DNA from: Desulfatirhabdium sp040755275 | GTDB lineage: Bacteria; Desulfobacterota; Desulfobacteria; Desulfobacterales; Desulfatirhabdiaceae | Length of the DNA: 64,000 bases | Assembly (NCBI GenBank): GCA_040755275.1 | Contig: JBFMBE010000002.1 | Coordinates: 12,511-76,510 of the forward strand | Direction: 5' to 3' | Shown: in pieces, positions 53,422 through 62,418 of the stretch | Numbering within the stretch: the first letter of the stretch is position 1 | Layout: each line of letters begins with the position of its first letter | Translations under genes and position numbers: made by a program | Notes under the pieces: model-generated | What the model was told of the DNA's origin: nothing | Databases searched by the model: none | What the model saw: only the letters and a program-made list of their open reading frames with translations

Positions 53422-55269
53422 ATGTCGAATCTCACCATGATCGATTTGATGACGATCAAAGAAAAAGCCGTTCAGGAACTCGAATCGGATCAATACATTC
53501 GGTTGATGATCTGCGGGGGGACGGGATGCCATGCCACCGGAAGCATCCACTTGAAGACGGCTCTCGAGGCGGAAATCGAGCAGCGCGGGCTGCAGCAGAA
53601 GGTCCGGGTGATCGAAACCGGATGCAACGGGTTCTGTGCCATGGGACCGATTCTCGTGGTGCAACCGGGCGGGATTTTCTATCAGAAGGTTCATGCCCCG
53701 GACGTTCCGGAGTTGATCGAACAGCAAATCATTGCCGGAAAGCCCCTCGAACGCCTCCTCTACAAAGACCCGTCCACCAAGAAACCCATTCCTTTCATGC
53801 ACGACATTCCCTTCTTTGCCCACCAGACAGCCATCGCCCTGCGCAACAAGGGGATGATCGATCCGGAGAATATCGAGCATTACATCGGACGCGACGGCTA
53901 TTTCGGAACGGCCAAGGCCCTGCTCGAGATGGAATCCGTCGATATCATCACCGAGGTCAAGGCATCCGGGTTGCGCGGGCGTGGCGGCGCCGGATTTCCA
54001 ACGGGTGTCAAATGGGAGTTTGCCTCCAAAAGCGAAGGATCCGTCAAATATGTGCTCTGCAACGCCGATGAGGGCGATCCGGGAGCCTTCATGGACCGAA
54101 GCATTTTGGAGGCCGATCCCCATGCCGTTCTCGAAGGGATGATCATCGCATCCAAAGCCATCGGGTCGCATCAAGGCTACATCTATGCCCGAACCGAATA
54201 CCCGCTCGCCATTCGTCGGCTGGAGATCGCAATCCGCCAGGCCCGGGAGCTGGGATTGCTCGGAAAGAACATCCTCGGATCGGGGCATGATTTCGATATC
54301 GAGATTTATCAGGGTGCCGGTGCTTTTGTCTGTGGTGAGGAAACGGCTCTCATGCGTTCCATCGAGGGCAAGCGGGGTATGCCCCGTCCCCGGCCGCCGT
54401 TTCCGGCCCATAAGGGGCTGTGGGAGAAGCCGACCGTTCTGAACAACGTCGAGACCTTCGCCAACATCGCCCAGATCATCATCAACGGCGGCGCATGGTA
54501 TGCCTCGATGGGTACGAAAACGAGCAAGGGAACGAAGGTCTTTGCGTTGTCCGGCGATATCCACAACATCGGGCTGGTCGAAATTCCGATGGGAACCACC
54601 CTTCGCAAGCTCATTTACGATATCGGCGGCGGTATTCCGAACAAGAAGAAATTCAAGGCGGTCCAGCTGGGCGGCCCGTCGGGCGGATGCGTTCCGGAAG
54701 CCTACCTCGACACCCCCATCGACTACGAGGAAATCGCCAAGGTCGGCGCCATCATGGGCTCCGGCGGGGTCATCGTGATGAACCAGAACACCTGCATGGT
54801 CGACATGGCCCGCTTCTTCATGGACTTCATCCAGGACGAATCCTGCGGCAAATGCACCCCGTGCCGGGAAGGAACGCGAAGACTGCTCGAAATCCTGAAG
54901 AAAATCTGCGCTGGACAGGGGGAGCCTGAAGACATCGAGAAACTGGAGTCGCTCTCCGAAACCATCAAGGAGACGGCCCTCTGCGGGCTGGGGCAGACGG
55001 GACCCAATCCGGTGCTTTCCACCCTGCGGTATTTCCGGGAAGAGTATGACGCGCACATCCACGAAAAGCGATGCCCTGCCAAACGCTGTGTGGCCCTGCT
55101 GAAGTTCGAAATCGATCCGAACATTTGTACGCAGTGCGGCAGCTGCTTCCGGAGCTGCCCGGCCCAGGCCATCACGTGGGAGAAGAAGCAGCCGGCGTAC
55201 ATCGACAAGAGCAAATGCATTCAGTGCATGACGTGTTTCGAAAAATGCAAGTTTGATGCGATCTTTTAG
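53422..55269 (+). CDS. NuoF/HydB-like NAD(P)H:acceptor flavoprotein subunit
   Basis: A 615-residue subunit with four parts: an N-terminal [2Fe-2S] thioredoxin-like domain (CGGTGCHATGS, GCNGFCAMGP); the FMN/NADH domain (GRGGAGFPTG, NADEGDPGAFMDRS, GAGAFVCGEETALM); the [4Fe-4S] N3 site (CGKCTPCREGTRRL, then CGLGQTGPNP); and a C-terminal two-cluster ferredoxin domain (CTQCGSCFRSCP, CIQCMTCFEKC). This is the plan of HydB and HndC, which oxidise or reduce NAD(P)H with ferredoxin. No hydrogenase subunit is linked; the RnfB-GltD gene follows instead. Confidence 0.94.
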   Translation: MSNLTMIDLMTIKEKAVQELESDQYIRLMICGGTGCHATGSIHLKTALEAEIEQRGLQQKVRVIETGCNGFCAMGPILVVQPGGIFYQKVHAPDVPELIEQQIIAGKPLERLLYKDPSTKKPIPFMHDIPFFAHQTAIALRNKGMIDPENIEHYIGRDGYFGTAKALLEMESVDIITEVKASGLRGRGGAGFPTGVKWEFASKSEGSVKYVLCNADEGDPGAFMDRSILEADPHAVLEGMIIASKAIGSHQGYIYARTEYPLAIRRLEIAIRQARELGLLGKNILGSGHDFDIEIYQGAGAFVCGEETALMRSIEGKRGMPRPRPPFPAHKGLWEKPTVLNNVETFANIAQIIINGGAWYASMGTKTSKGTKVFALSGDIHNIGLVEIPMGTTLRKLIYDIGGGIPNKKKFKAVQLGGPSGGCVPEAYLDTPIDYEEIAKVGAIMGSGGVIVMNQNTCMVDMARFFMDFIQDESCGKCTPCREGTRRLLEILKKICAGQGEPEDIEKLESLSETIKETALCGLGQTGPNPVLSTLRYFREEYDAHIHEKRCPAKRCVALLKFEIDPNICTQCGSCFRSCPAQAITWEKKQPAYIDKSKCIQCMTCFEKCKFDAIF

Positions 55270-55324
55270 GCGATGGGAGGAGACCTTCCTTTACGCAATC
55301 CATGTATAGTTTGGGGAGAATCCA

Positions 55325-57373
55325 ATGATCGAAGCCGTACTGATGATGGGTGGACTGGGTGCGATCGTCGGAGCCGGGTTGGCTGCGGCATCCAAGATTT
55401 TCTATGTGTATGTCGATCCCCTGATCGAAGCCATTGAAGGAGAGCTCCCCGGTGCCAATTGCGGCGGATGCGGTTTTGCCGGATGCAGCGCCAACGCGGC
55501 CGCCATTGCGGCCGGAAAGTCCTCTCCGGATTCCTGTGTGGCTGCAGGTGCGGAAGTGGCGGAAGCCATCGCCAAACTGCTCGGGGTGTCCGTCGGAGCC
55601 AAGGACAGGGAAATTTCGCGTCTGGGATGCAGTTATTCCGTGGATCATGCCGATACGAGGTTTTGTTACGACGGGGTGATGGACTGTCGTGCAGCCGTGA
55701 TGATGAACGGCGGAACGAAGGTATGTGAAATCGGATGCCTCGGTTTGGGAAGCTGTGTGAAGGCCTGCTTGTTCGGTGCACTCGCCATCGGACCCGAAGG
55801 ACTTCCGGTCGTCGATGAAGGCAAATGCACCGGGTGCGGGGCCTGCGAAAGGGTCTGCCCCAAACACATCATCCGACTGAGCTCGGTTACCCGGAGGATC
55901 CTCCACGAATACACCACGGAAGACTGCACCACCCCCTGTCAGAGAACCTGTCCGGCCGGCATCGATATCGCCGAATACATCCGCCGGATCGGGCTTGGGC
56001 AGTACCACGAAAGCGTTCAGGTCATCAAGGAGCGAAATCCATTCCCTACGGTCATCGGACGAATCTGCCCGAGGCCTTGTGAAACCCAGTGCAGAAGGCA
56101 GCTTGCCGATGAGCCGGTGGCCATCAACGGCTTGAAGCGGTTTGCAGCCGATTACGAGCGGTCGAGCGGGAAACGAATTCTTCCCCGAAAGGCGCCGACA
56201 AGCGGCAAGAAGATCGCTGTCGTCGGTGGAGGGGTCGAAGGGTTGTCCGCAGCCTATTTCAGCGCCCGTCTCGGCCATGCGGTGACGGTGTTCGAAGCGA
56301 CCGATCGAATGGGGGGGCTGCTGCGAAGCGCCATCGCCCGCAATCGCTTGCCGTCGGACGTACTCGACTGGGATATCGACGGGATTCTCGAAATGGGTGT
56401 GGAGACCCGGCTGAACACCCTCGTCGGAAAGGACATCGGCTTTCTCGACCTGTTTTCCCGAGAGGGGTATGACGCGGTGCTTCTGGCTTCGGGCGGATGG
56501 GATTCCCGGCTGGCCAGAGGTGCAGCGAGCCGGTTGGAGCAGCCTGTTCCCGATCTGTATCTACTGATCGATGCGCTGCGTCTGACCGATTCGAAAGGGC
56601 TTTCCTGGAAGGGGCATGTCGTCATCGCAGGCGGCGAGGCGGCGAGTCTTGCCGCTGCGGATCGAATCCGGAAGGCCGGTGCCGAGCGGGTTACCATCCT
56701 ATACCGGGAGCAGAAGGACCTCCTGCCGTCGACCGTTTCTCAGGCCGAACTTCCCGAAGGGGTTACCGTCGTGTATCGCGCCGGTGTCCAGAAACTCAAG
56801 GGCGAAGGAGCCCGCCTGAAGGGTGTGGATTATGTCGATACGGGCAGCGGCATTACGCGGACGCTGGCTGCCGATGCCCTGGTGCTGGGGTCGGGTCGGT
56901 TTCCGGAGTTGATCGTCACCCCGGTCGTTTCGACTGAGGAGACCGAAGCTGGGGCGAAATCCGACGGATTGAAGTGGGAAGCCATTGCCCCGTATCGTCA
57001 TCCGGATCATGCCGACGAGAAAGGGTGGCTCGGAGAAGGGGATGTCCTGACGGATTTCAGCGGCGCCATACGGGCCATTGCCGCCGGAAGAAGAGAAGCG
57101 GCATCGGTGCATCAGCGCATGAACGGCATTCCGCTGAGCTTTCCCGAAACCATCCTGACCCCGCACAGCGTCTATCAGAATGTGGATCGTGTGACTTCCG
57201 TGGAGCCGGCCCCTCGCCAGATCATGCCGGTGTCGGATCCGGACACCCGCTATCCGAACACGGAAATCGAGATCGGTTTCACCGAAGAAATGGCCAAGGC
57301 CGAGGCGGCCAGATGTCTGCGATGCGGCTTGATCTGCTATCGCAAATCGTCGATGGCCGCTGCAGCCAATTGA
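55325..57373 (+). CDS. RnfB-like ferredoxin domain fused to a GltD-like FAD oxidoreductase
   Basis: A 682-residue fusion. Residues 1-25: hydrophobic RnfB-type anchor. 40-200: RnfB cluster-binding ANCGGCGFAGCSANA and a ferredoxin site CTGCGACERVCP. 200-300: a GltD N-terminal ferredoxin-like part (CQRTCPAGIDIAEYI, ICPRPCETQCRR). 300-660: the two-dinucleotide-fold flavoprotein (IAVVGGGVEGLSAAYFSARL, GHVVIAGGEAA). The end has CLRCGLICY. RnfB normally belongs to the RnfCDGEAB membrane pump; none of its partners is here. It likely links a membrane-bound or soluble ferredoxin to NAD(P)H together with NuoEF. 55 bp follow nuoF. Confidence 0.88.
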   Translation: MIEAVLMMGGLGAIVGAGLAAASKIFYVYVDPLIEAIEGELPGANCGGCGFAGCSANAAAIAAGKSSPDSCVAAGAEVAEAIAKLLGVSVGAKDREISRLGCSYSVDHADTRFCYDGVMDCRAAVMMNGGTKVCEIGCLGLGSCVKACLFGALAIGPEGLPVVDEGKCTGCGACERVCPKHIIRLSSVTRRILHEYTTEDCTTPCQRTCPAGIDIAEYIRRIGLGQYHESVQVIKERNPFPTVIGRICPRPCETQCRRQLADEPVAINGLKRFAADYERSSGKRILPRKAPTSGKKIAVVGGGVEGLSAAYFSARLGHAVTVFEATDRMGGLLRSAIARNRLPSDVLDWDIDGILEMGVETRLNTLVGKDIGFLDLFSREGYDAVLLASGGWDSRLARGAASRLEQPVPDLYLLIDALRLTDSKGLSWKGHVVIAGGEAASLAAADRIRKAGAERVTILYREQKDLLPSTVSQAELPEGVTVVYRAGVQKLKGEGARLKGVDYVDTGSGITRTLAADALVLGSGRFPELIVTPVVSTEETEAGAKSDGLKWEAIAPYRHPDHADEKGWLGEGDVLTDFSGAIRAIAAGRREAASVHQRMNGIPLSFPETILTPHSVYQNVDRVTSVEPAPRQIMPVSDPDTRYPNTEIEIGFTEEMAKAEAARCLRCGLICYRKSSMAAAAN

Positions 57374-57397
57374 TCGATTCGAAGGAAAGGATGCACG

Positions 57398-57835
57398 GTG
57401 CCGGTCGAAGAAGGGGTCGTTCTCAAACGGATCGAGTCGAAGGGACTCGCTCTGGTCAAGACGGTGCGCAGTTCCGCCTGTGAATCCTGCTCGGCCAGGC
57501 ATTCGTGCTCCGGTCAGGACGCCGGCTCCGAAATGGAAGTGGAGGCTGTCAATGTCGCCGATGCCTCCGTCGGTGACCGGGTGCAGATCGCGATCGAATC
57601 GAAGACCTTGTTGAGCGCCGCTTTTCTGTTGTACGTGCTGCCGATCGTCGCCATGGCGATCGGTGCCGCCCTCGGAGACGACTGGGGCCCGAAACTGGGA
57701 TACGACCCCACCCTCACCAGTATCGTGCTCGGCATGGGAGCCTTCGTCGTCGCTTTCTGTATCGTCCGATGGCATGCCAACCGGAAGGCTTCCGGAAACG
57801 CCTATCGTCCTCGCATCGTCCGTGTTGTCGAATAA
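57398..57835 (+). CDS. RseC/MucC-family membrane protein
   Basis: A 145-residue protein with a small cysteine-rich N-terminal domain (SSACESCSARHSCSG) and two membrane helices (LLSAAFLLYVLPIVAMAIG; VLGMGAFVVAFCIV), the RseC plan. RseC proteins occur in Rnf/Rsx loci, where they help to reduce the SoxR iron-sulfur cluster. Here it follows the RnfB-GltD fusion by 24 bp, which supports a real Rnf-like link. GTG start at 57398. Confidence 0.85.
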   Translation: MPVEEGVVLKRIESKGLALVKTVRSSACESCSARHSCSGQDAGSEMEVEAVNVADASVGDRVQIAIESKTLLSAAFLLYVLPIVAMAIGAALGDDWGPKLGYDPTLTSIVLGMGAFVVAFCIVRWHANRKASGNAYRPRIVRVVE

Positions 57836-57843
57836 TTCTCTCT

Positions 57844-57931
57844 GATGAGGTCGCAACAAGTCAGGCAGTCTCTGTTGAGTCGCACGGCGATCAACCGAAG
57901 CCAAGTGGCGGCGACTTGTTGCGACTCCATC
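57844..57931. repeat. Palindromic repeat between convergent rseC and livF
   Basis: Ends GATGAGGTCGCAACAAGTC and GACTTGTTGCGACTCCATC form a 19-bp inverted repeat with two mismatches around 50 bp (GGCAGTCTCTGTTGAGTCGC is the usual module). It fills the gap between two convergent transcription units and could terminate both. Confidence 0.85.
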
Positions 57932-57943
57932 CCCTCTGAAGTC

Positions 57944-58651
57944 CTAACCGAGATAGGCCGCCTTGAGTTTCGGATCCCGCATCAACACCTCCGCTCTTCC
58001 GGAAAAAACGCAGGTTCCGGTTTCCAACACATAAGCCCTGTCGGAAATAGCGAGCGATGCCATCGCATTCTGCTCGACCAGAAGGATCGTCAGCCCCTGT
58101 TCCCGGTTGAGGTGCAGCAGCACCTCGAAGACCTGATCGACGAGTTTGGGCATGAGTCCCATGGACACCTCGTCCACGAGCAGAAGCGACGGCTTTGAAA
58201 TCAGCGCTCTGGCGATCGCGACCTGTTGCTGCTCTCCTCCGGAAAGTGTGGCTGCAGGCTGGGAGCTTCTTTCCTTCAGGATCGGAAACAGGGCGTGGAG
58301 CTCGGAAAGTCTCTTCGAAACGTCGAGCTTCCGTCGGATTCCGTACACACCGGTCATGAGGTTTTCGAAAACCGTAAGCCTCGGAAACACCCGGGCCCGT
58401 TCCGGGACGATCCGCATGCCCCTGCGTGCCCGCTCGAACGGGGCCAGATGCGAGATGTCCACGCCGTCGAAACGAACCGTACCCCGCGTTCCGGAAACCA
58501 ATCCCATGATCCCGTTCAAGATGCTGGTTTTTCCGGCACCGTTCGCCCCGATGATCGATACGAGCTCCCCCTGGTTCACCGAAACGTCCACCTGGCGTAC
58601 CGCTTCGATGTCGCCGTAACGAATGGACAGGTTGCTGACCTCAAGCAGCAT
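57944..58651 (-). CDS. livF: Branched-chain amino acid ABC transporter ATPase LivF
   Basis: A 235-residue ABC ATPase: Walker A IGANGAGKTSILN, signature LSGGEQQQVAIARAL, Walker B LLLVDEVSMGLMP, and switch LVEQNAMASLAIS. LivF-type features include short length and the MRIVPERARVFPRLTV stretch. It energises LivHM with LivG. Overlaps livG by 11 bp. Confidence 0.94.
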   Translation of the reverse strand: MLLEVSNLSIRYGDIEAVRQVDVSVNQGELVSIIGANGAGKTSILNGIMGLVSGTRGTVRFDGVDISHLAPFERARRGMRIVPERARVFPRLTVFENLMTGVYGIRRKLDVSKRLSELHALFPILKERSSQPAATLSGGEQQQVAIARALISKPSLLLVDEVSMGLMPKLVDQVFEVLLHLNREQGLTILLVEQNAMASLAISDRAYVLETGTCVFSGRAEVLMRDPKLKAAYLG

Positions 58652-59405
58652 GGGATCCCCCCTGTTTGCCGAGATAGGCCTCGATGACCGCCGGATTCGA
58701 GCGGATTTCCTCCGGGCTTCCCTGGGCCAGCACCCTGCCGTGATCGAGAACGACGATGCGCTCGCACAGCCCCATGGCGACCTTCATGTTGTGTTCGATG
58801 AGCAGGATGGTTCTTCCGGCGTCCCGGATTTGCCGGACAAGCGACTCCAGCTGAAGGATTTCCTCGTGCCGAAGACCGGAAAAGGACTCGTCGAGGAGGA
58901 TGAGTTTCGTGCCGACGGCAAGTGCCCGGGCGATTTCGAGCCGGCGCAGGTTGCCGAGCGGCAGCAGCCCCGCCTTGCGGTGGGCGATGCCGGTGAGACC
59001 TACCTGCTCCAGCAATTCCATGGCCTTGCTTCGGATGCGTTTGTCCATCCGGCTCGACCAGATGGCCGTCAGGCGGTCGTAACGTGAAATGCCGAGGGCT
59101 GCGACGACGTTTTCGAGAACGGTGACGTTCGAAAAGGGTTTGACGATTTGAAAGGTGCGGCCGAGGCCCAGTTTGGCCATTCGATGCGAAGGAAGGCCGT
59201 CGGTCCGCATTCCGTCAAAGAAGATGCTTCCCTCGTTCGGAGGAAAGACGCCGGAAATCAGGTTGAAGCATACCGTCTTTCCGGCGCCGTTCGGGCCGAG
59301 AAGTCCGAAGATTTCACCGGGTTCGATACGGAAGCTGACACGGTCGACGGCTTTCAGGCCACCGAAGGATTTTGAGACATGGTCGAGCTCGAGGATGGGA
59401 TTCAT
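58641..59405 (-). CDS. livG: Branched-chain amino acid ABC transporter ATPase LivG
   Basis: A 254-residue ATPase with Walker A GPNGAGKTVCFN, the LivG-type GLGRTFQIVKPFSN and Walker B LILLDESFSGL, then LIEHNMKVAMGLCERI. The ABC signature reads LPLGNLRRLEIARAL, a slightly unusual N in place of Q as often seen in LivG. Start at 59405 overlaps livM by 4 bp. Confidence 0.93.
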   Translation of the reverse strand: MNPILELDHVSKSFGGLKAVDRVSFRIEPGEIFGLLGPNGAGKTVCFNLISGVFPPNEGSIFFDGMRTDGLPSHRMAKLGLGRTFQIVKPFSNVTVLENVVAALGISRYDRLTAIWSSRMDKRIRSKAMELLEQVGLTGIAHRKAGLLPLGNLRRLEIARALAVGTKLILLDESFSGLRHEEILQLESLVRQIRDAGRTILLIEHNMKVAMGLCERIVVLDHGRVLAQGSPEEIRSNPAVIEAYLGKQGGSHAA

Positions 59406-60286
59406 GGGGCGGGTACCGGTATCCATCGATTGAAGAGTCTGCGAACAGCGCTCGTTTCCCCCAGAAGTCCGCCAGGCTGAAAGCGGATCATCATCAGCAG
59501 CAGGATCGTGTAGAAGAGGATGCGGTAATCGATGAGCGGCCGGAAGACTTCGGGGAGGATGCCCAGAATCACGGCACCGAGAACAGGCCCCCACAGGGTT
59601 CCGATGCCTCCCAGAACGACCATGCTGAGCATGGAGACGCTGATGGGAAAGGAAAAATCGGATGCGGCGATGAAACGCATGAAGTAGGCGTAAAAAGCAC
59701 CTGCCAGGCCGGCCATGGCGGTTCCGATGACGAAGGCCAGAAGCTTGAACCGAACGGGGCTGATGCCGATGGATGCGGCTGCCGTTTCCTCTTCGCGCAG
59801 GGCGAAACAGGCCATTCCCGCCCAGCAGCGCGTCAGCCACCAGCACAGGAACATCACGAGGACGAGGGCCGTCAGCACCAGCAGCAGGAAGCCTTCGTTC
59901 CGCAGTTTGATGCCGAAGAAAACGATCCGGGGAATGCCGCCGATGCCGAGTGCTCCGCCGAACCATTCGAAATTGTTGAACACGGCCTCGACGATGAAAT
60001 TGATGCCGATGGTCGTGATCGCCAGAAAATCCTCCCGGACCCGAAGGCTGGGAAGTCCGAGCAGAAGGCCGATCATGCCCGAGATCAACACGACCAGGGG
60101 AAGAGCGGCCCAGAAGGACATCCCGGCCTTGGTTGCGAGCAGTGCCGCTGCGTAGGCTCCGATACCGAAGAAAGCGGCGTGTCCGAGGGAAATCTGACCG
60201 GCGAATCCCACGATGACATTGAGGCCGCATGCGGCAATGGCGTTGATGGCCATGATGGTTGCAAGGGTCAGCAGATATCCACTCAT
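59402..60286 (-). CDS. livM: Branched-chain amino acid ABC transporter permease LivM
   Basis: A 294-residue membrane permease with eight or so helices and the family features GFAGQISLGHAAFFGIGAY, then LALREEETAAASIGI, and SMLSMVVLGGIGTLWGP. It pairs with LivH. It starts 10 bp after livH. Confidence 0.94.
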   Translation of the reverse strand: MSGYLLTLATIMAINAIAACGLNVIVGFAGQISLGHAAFFGIGAYAAALLATKAGMSFWAALPLVVLISGMIGLLLGLPSLRVREDFLAITTIGINFIVEAVFNNFEWFGGALGIGGIPRIVFFGIKLRNEGFLLLVLTALVLVMFLCWWLTRCWAGMACFALREEETAAASIGISPVRFKLLAFVIGTAMAGLAGAFYAYFMRFIAASDFSFPISVSMLSMVVLGGIGTLWGPVLGAVILGILPEVFRPLIDYRILFYTILLLMMIRFQPGGLLGETSAVRRLFNRWIPVPAP

Positions 60287-60296
60287 GAAGTACCCC

Positions 60297-61160
60297 TCAT
60301 TTGGATCCGAAAAGCCCCTCCGATCGCCACATCAACACCGCGATCATGGCAATGAAGGCCAGGGCGTCCCGCGGCAGGGGAATTGCGGCATAGCCGATCA
60401 GCAAGGTTTCGGCAAGCCCGAGCAGCAGGGAGGCGACGACGGCTCCCGGAATCGATCCCAAGCCGCCGACGACGATGAGAGCCAGCGTCTTGTAGGCCGG
60501 TATGGCCCCCATCGTCGGATACACCTGGTTGTAGTAAATGCCGACCAGCATCCCGGCAAGGGCTGCGATGGCCGATCCGATGATGAAGGTGATCGAGATG
60601 ATCCGGTGTGTGTCGATGCCCATGGCGTCCGCAACGGCGATATCCTGGGCTGTGGCGCGCATGGCGAGCCCTAGTTCCGTCCGGGTGGTCAAAAACCACA
60701 GAAATACGAGCACAAGAGCCGTGATGCAGTAAATGGCGCTCAGGGTTTCGTTGACCTGTACCCCTGCGATTCGAAAACTTGGAAACGGCAGGCGGGCCGG
60801 GAAAGTGAGGATTTGCGGTCCGGCAATCAGGCGGCAGAATTCCTCCATGGACAGAAAGACGGCGATGCTCGCGATCAGAGGGACGAAGGGGGGATGCCGG
60901 AGCAGGGGAAAGTACACGAACCGTTCGATGGCTACCCCAAGGACTGCGGCGGCCCCCATGCCGACCAGAAGAGAAAGCCCAAGGCTTCCGGTCAGCTGAA
61001 ACGACCACACGCCGATGTAGGCCCCGATGGTGTAAACGGCTGCATGGGCGATGTGAAGAATGCGAAGGATGCCATAGACGAGGGTCAGTCCGAGGGTGAC
61101 CAGGGCATAGATGGAGCCGGTGGCGATCCCGTTGAGCAGTTGTTCGATGAGCATCTGCAT
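60297..61160 (-). CDS. livH: Branched-chain amino acid ABC transporter permease LivH
   Basis: A 287-residue permease with the N-terminal LLNGIATGSIYALVTLGLT, then RILHIAHAAVYTIGAY, MRATAQDIAVADAMGI and LALIVVGGLGSIPGA. The ATG at 61160 gives a normal LivH start. No periplasmic binding protein (livK) lies in this window, so substrate specificity is open; the Liv family also takes urea, amides or aromatic acids. Confidence 0.92.
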   Translation of the reverse strand: MQMLIEQLLNGIATGSIYALVTLGLTLVYGILRILHIAHAAVYTIGAYIGVWSFQLTGSLGLSLLVGMGAAAVLGVAIERFVYFPLLRHPPFVPLIASIAVFLSMEEFCRLIAGPQILTFPARLPFPSFRIAGVQVNETLSAIYCITALVLVFLWFLTTRTELGLAMRATAQDIAVADAMGIDTHRIISITFIIGSAIAALAGMLVGIYYNQVYPTMGAIPAYKTLALIVVGGLGSIPGAVVASLLLGLAETLLIGYAAIPLPRDALAFIAMIAVLMWRSEGLFGSK

Positions 61161-61173
61161 GGGAGAGGTCGCC

Positions 61174-61794
61174 TTACGGGATCGGGATCGATGGCGTGAT
61201 GGCCGCTTCGAGTCTGTGGACTTCGGCCTCCATTCGCGCGGCGGCATCCCGCATGTCCGAACACCACCGGTCATCCTCGATGGACGGCAGGTTGATCCGG
61301 ACGTTGTAAAGGGCCGTCAGGGCGGCCATTCGGGCTGCGAGCATTCCGGCGGCTCCGTCGGATGCGGCGTTCGGATTGCCGTCTGCGATGACTTCTCCGG
61401 CAAGTCCCATGATCCGAACGGCTTTTTCGGCGACGTCGCGGGGCACCGAAGCGGCCGTTCGAAAGGCTGCCTGGATGGCCGACTTTCGGGCTGCGCGTTC
61501 TTCATCCGTGCCTTTGGGCATCCGATAGGCCGCCAATACCTGGGTGTAGGCGTCGCTGTCCCGGTCGATGTCGAGCAGCAGGGTGTCTCGAAGGGCCACG
61601 CAGGTATCGGCGATTTCCTGCATGCGATGCCGAACGGCGTCGAAGCCTTTTTTCCCGATGGTCAGACGGGCGACCATTTCGACGAGAGCGGCGGCCAGTG
61701 CCCCATTCAGGGCTGCAGCGCTTCCACCTCCGGGCACTGGATCGCCGGATGCGGTCTTTTCCAAAAACGTCTGGATCGTTTGGTTGGCAAACAT
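61174..61794 (-). CDS. fchA: Cyclodeaminase/cyclohydrolase family protein (FchA-like)
   Basis: A 206-residue protein of the formiminotetrahydrofolate cyclodeaminase / methenyl-tetrahydrofolate cyclohydrolase family, with the signature DPVPGGGSAAALNGALAAAL near the start and RDVAEKAVRIMGLAGEV in the centre. FchA proteins make methenyl-THF from formyl- or formimino-THF, feeding the one-carbon pathway that metVF (at 27.5-29.1 kb) completes. It is set between a cheB-like gene (27 bp) and livH (13 bp). Confidence 0.87.
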   Translation of the reverse strand: MFANQTIQTFLEKTASGDPVPGGGSAAALNGALAAALVEMVARLTIGKKGFDAVRHRMQEIADTCVALRDTLLLDIDRDSDAYTQVLAAYRMPKGTDEERAARKSAIQAAFRTAASVPRDVAEKAVRIMGLAGEVIADGNPNAASDGAAGMLAARMAALTALYNVRINLPSIEDDRWCSDMRDAAARMEAEVHRLEAAITPSIPIP

Positions 61795-61821
61795 CTTGCG
61801 CCTTTCGATTGCAATTTCGAT

Positions 61822-62418
61822 TTAAGGGACCATCCTGGCCAGAAACCCGCCGATGGCCTCGAGCGGCAGGATATAGTCCACCGTTACGGTTTGAACGGCC
61901 CTTCGGGGCAGAAAATCGACTTCCGCCGTTTTCGGGTCTTGAACGATGGTCAGACCCCCGTGTTCTTTCACGGCCTTCAGGCCGATGCAGCCATCGGTAC
62001 CGGCGCCTGTCAGGATCATGCCGATCAAACGATCCCGATAGACGGGGGCGGCACTTTCGAAGAGCACATCGATCGATGGTCTTGCGAAGTGCACCGGCTC
62101 ATCGACGGACAGTGACAGCGTTCTGTCGCGTTCCACCAACAGATGATATCCCGGTGGAGCGAGGTAAACGGTCCCGGCTGCGATGGTTTCCTTGTCTTCG
62201 GCGTGCTTGACCCGTATGCTGCAGATTCCGTCGAGATGGCGGGCCAGAAAATCGCCGGCATCGGCTTTCGTGTGCTGAACGATCAGGACAGCGACGGAAC
62301 AGCGTTCCGGAAGCTTCGGAAGGATGGCCGACAGCGCCCTGAAGCCTCCGGCGGAAACACCGATGACGATGCATTCATGCGGCAGCCGAAAGCTTGCGGT
62401 AGATCCGCTCATGGGCAT
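61822..62418 (-). CDS. CheB-type methylesterase domain protein, no receiver
   Basis: A 198-residue stand-alone methylesterase domain with catalytic Ser in VIGVSAGGFRAL, His in LIVQHTKADAGDF and Asp in LTGAGTDGCIGL. Lacking a receiver, it is not controlled by CheA phosphorylation in the usual way. It overlaps the cheR-like gene by 44 bp, so the two form a receptor-modification pair. Confidence 0.88.
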   Translation of the reverse strand: MPMSGSTASFRLPHECIVIGVSAGGFRALSAILPKLPERCSVAVLIVQHTKADAGDFLARHLDGICSIRVKHAEDKETIAAGTVYLAPPGYHLLVERDRTLSLSVDEPVHFARPSIDVLFESAAPVYRDRLIGMILTGAGTDGCIGLKAVKEHGGLTIVQDPKTAEVDFLPRRAVQTVTVDYILPLEAIGGFLARMVP

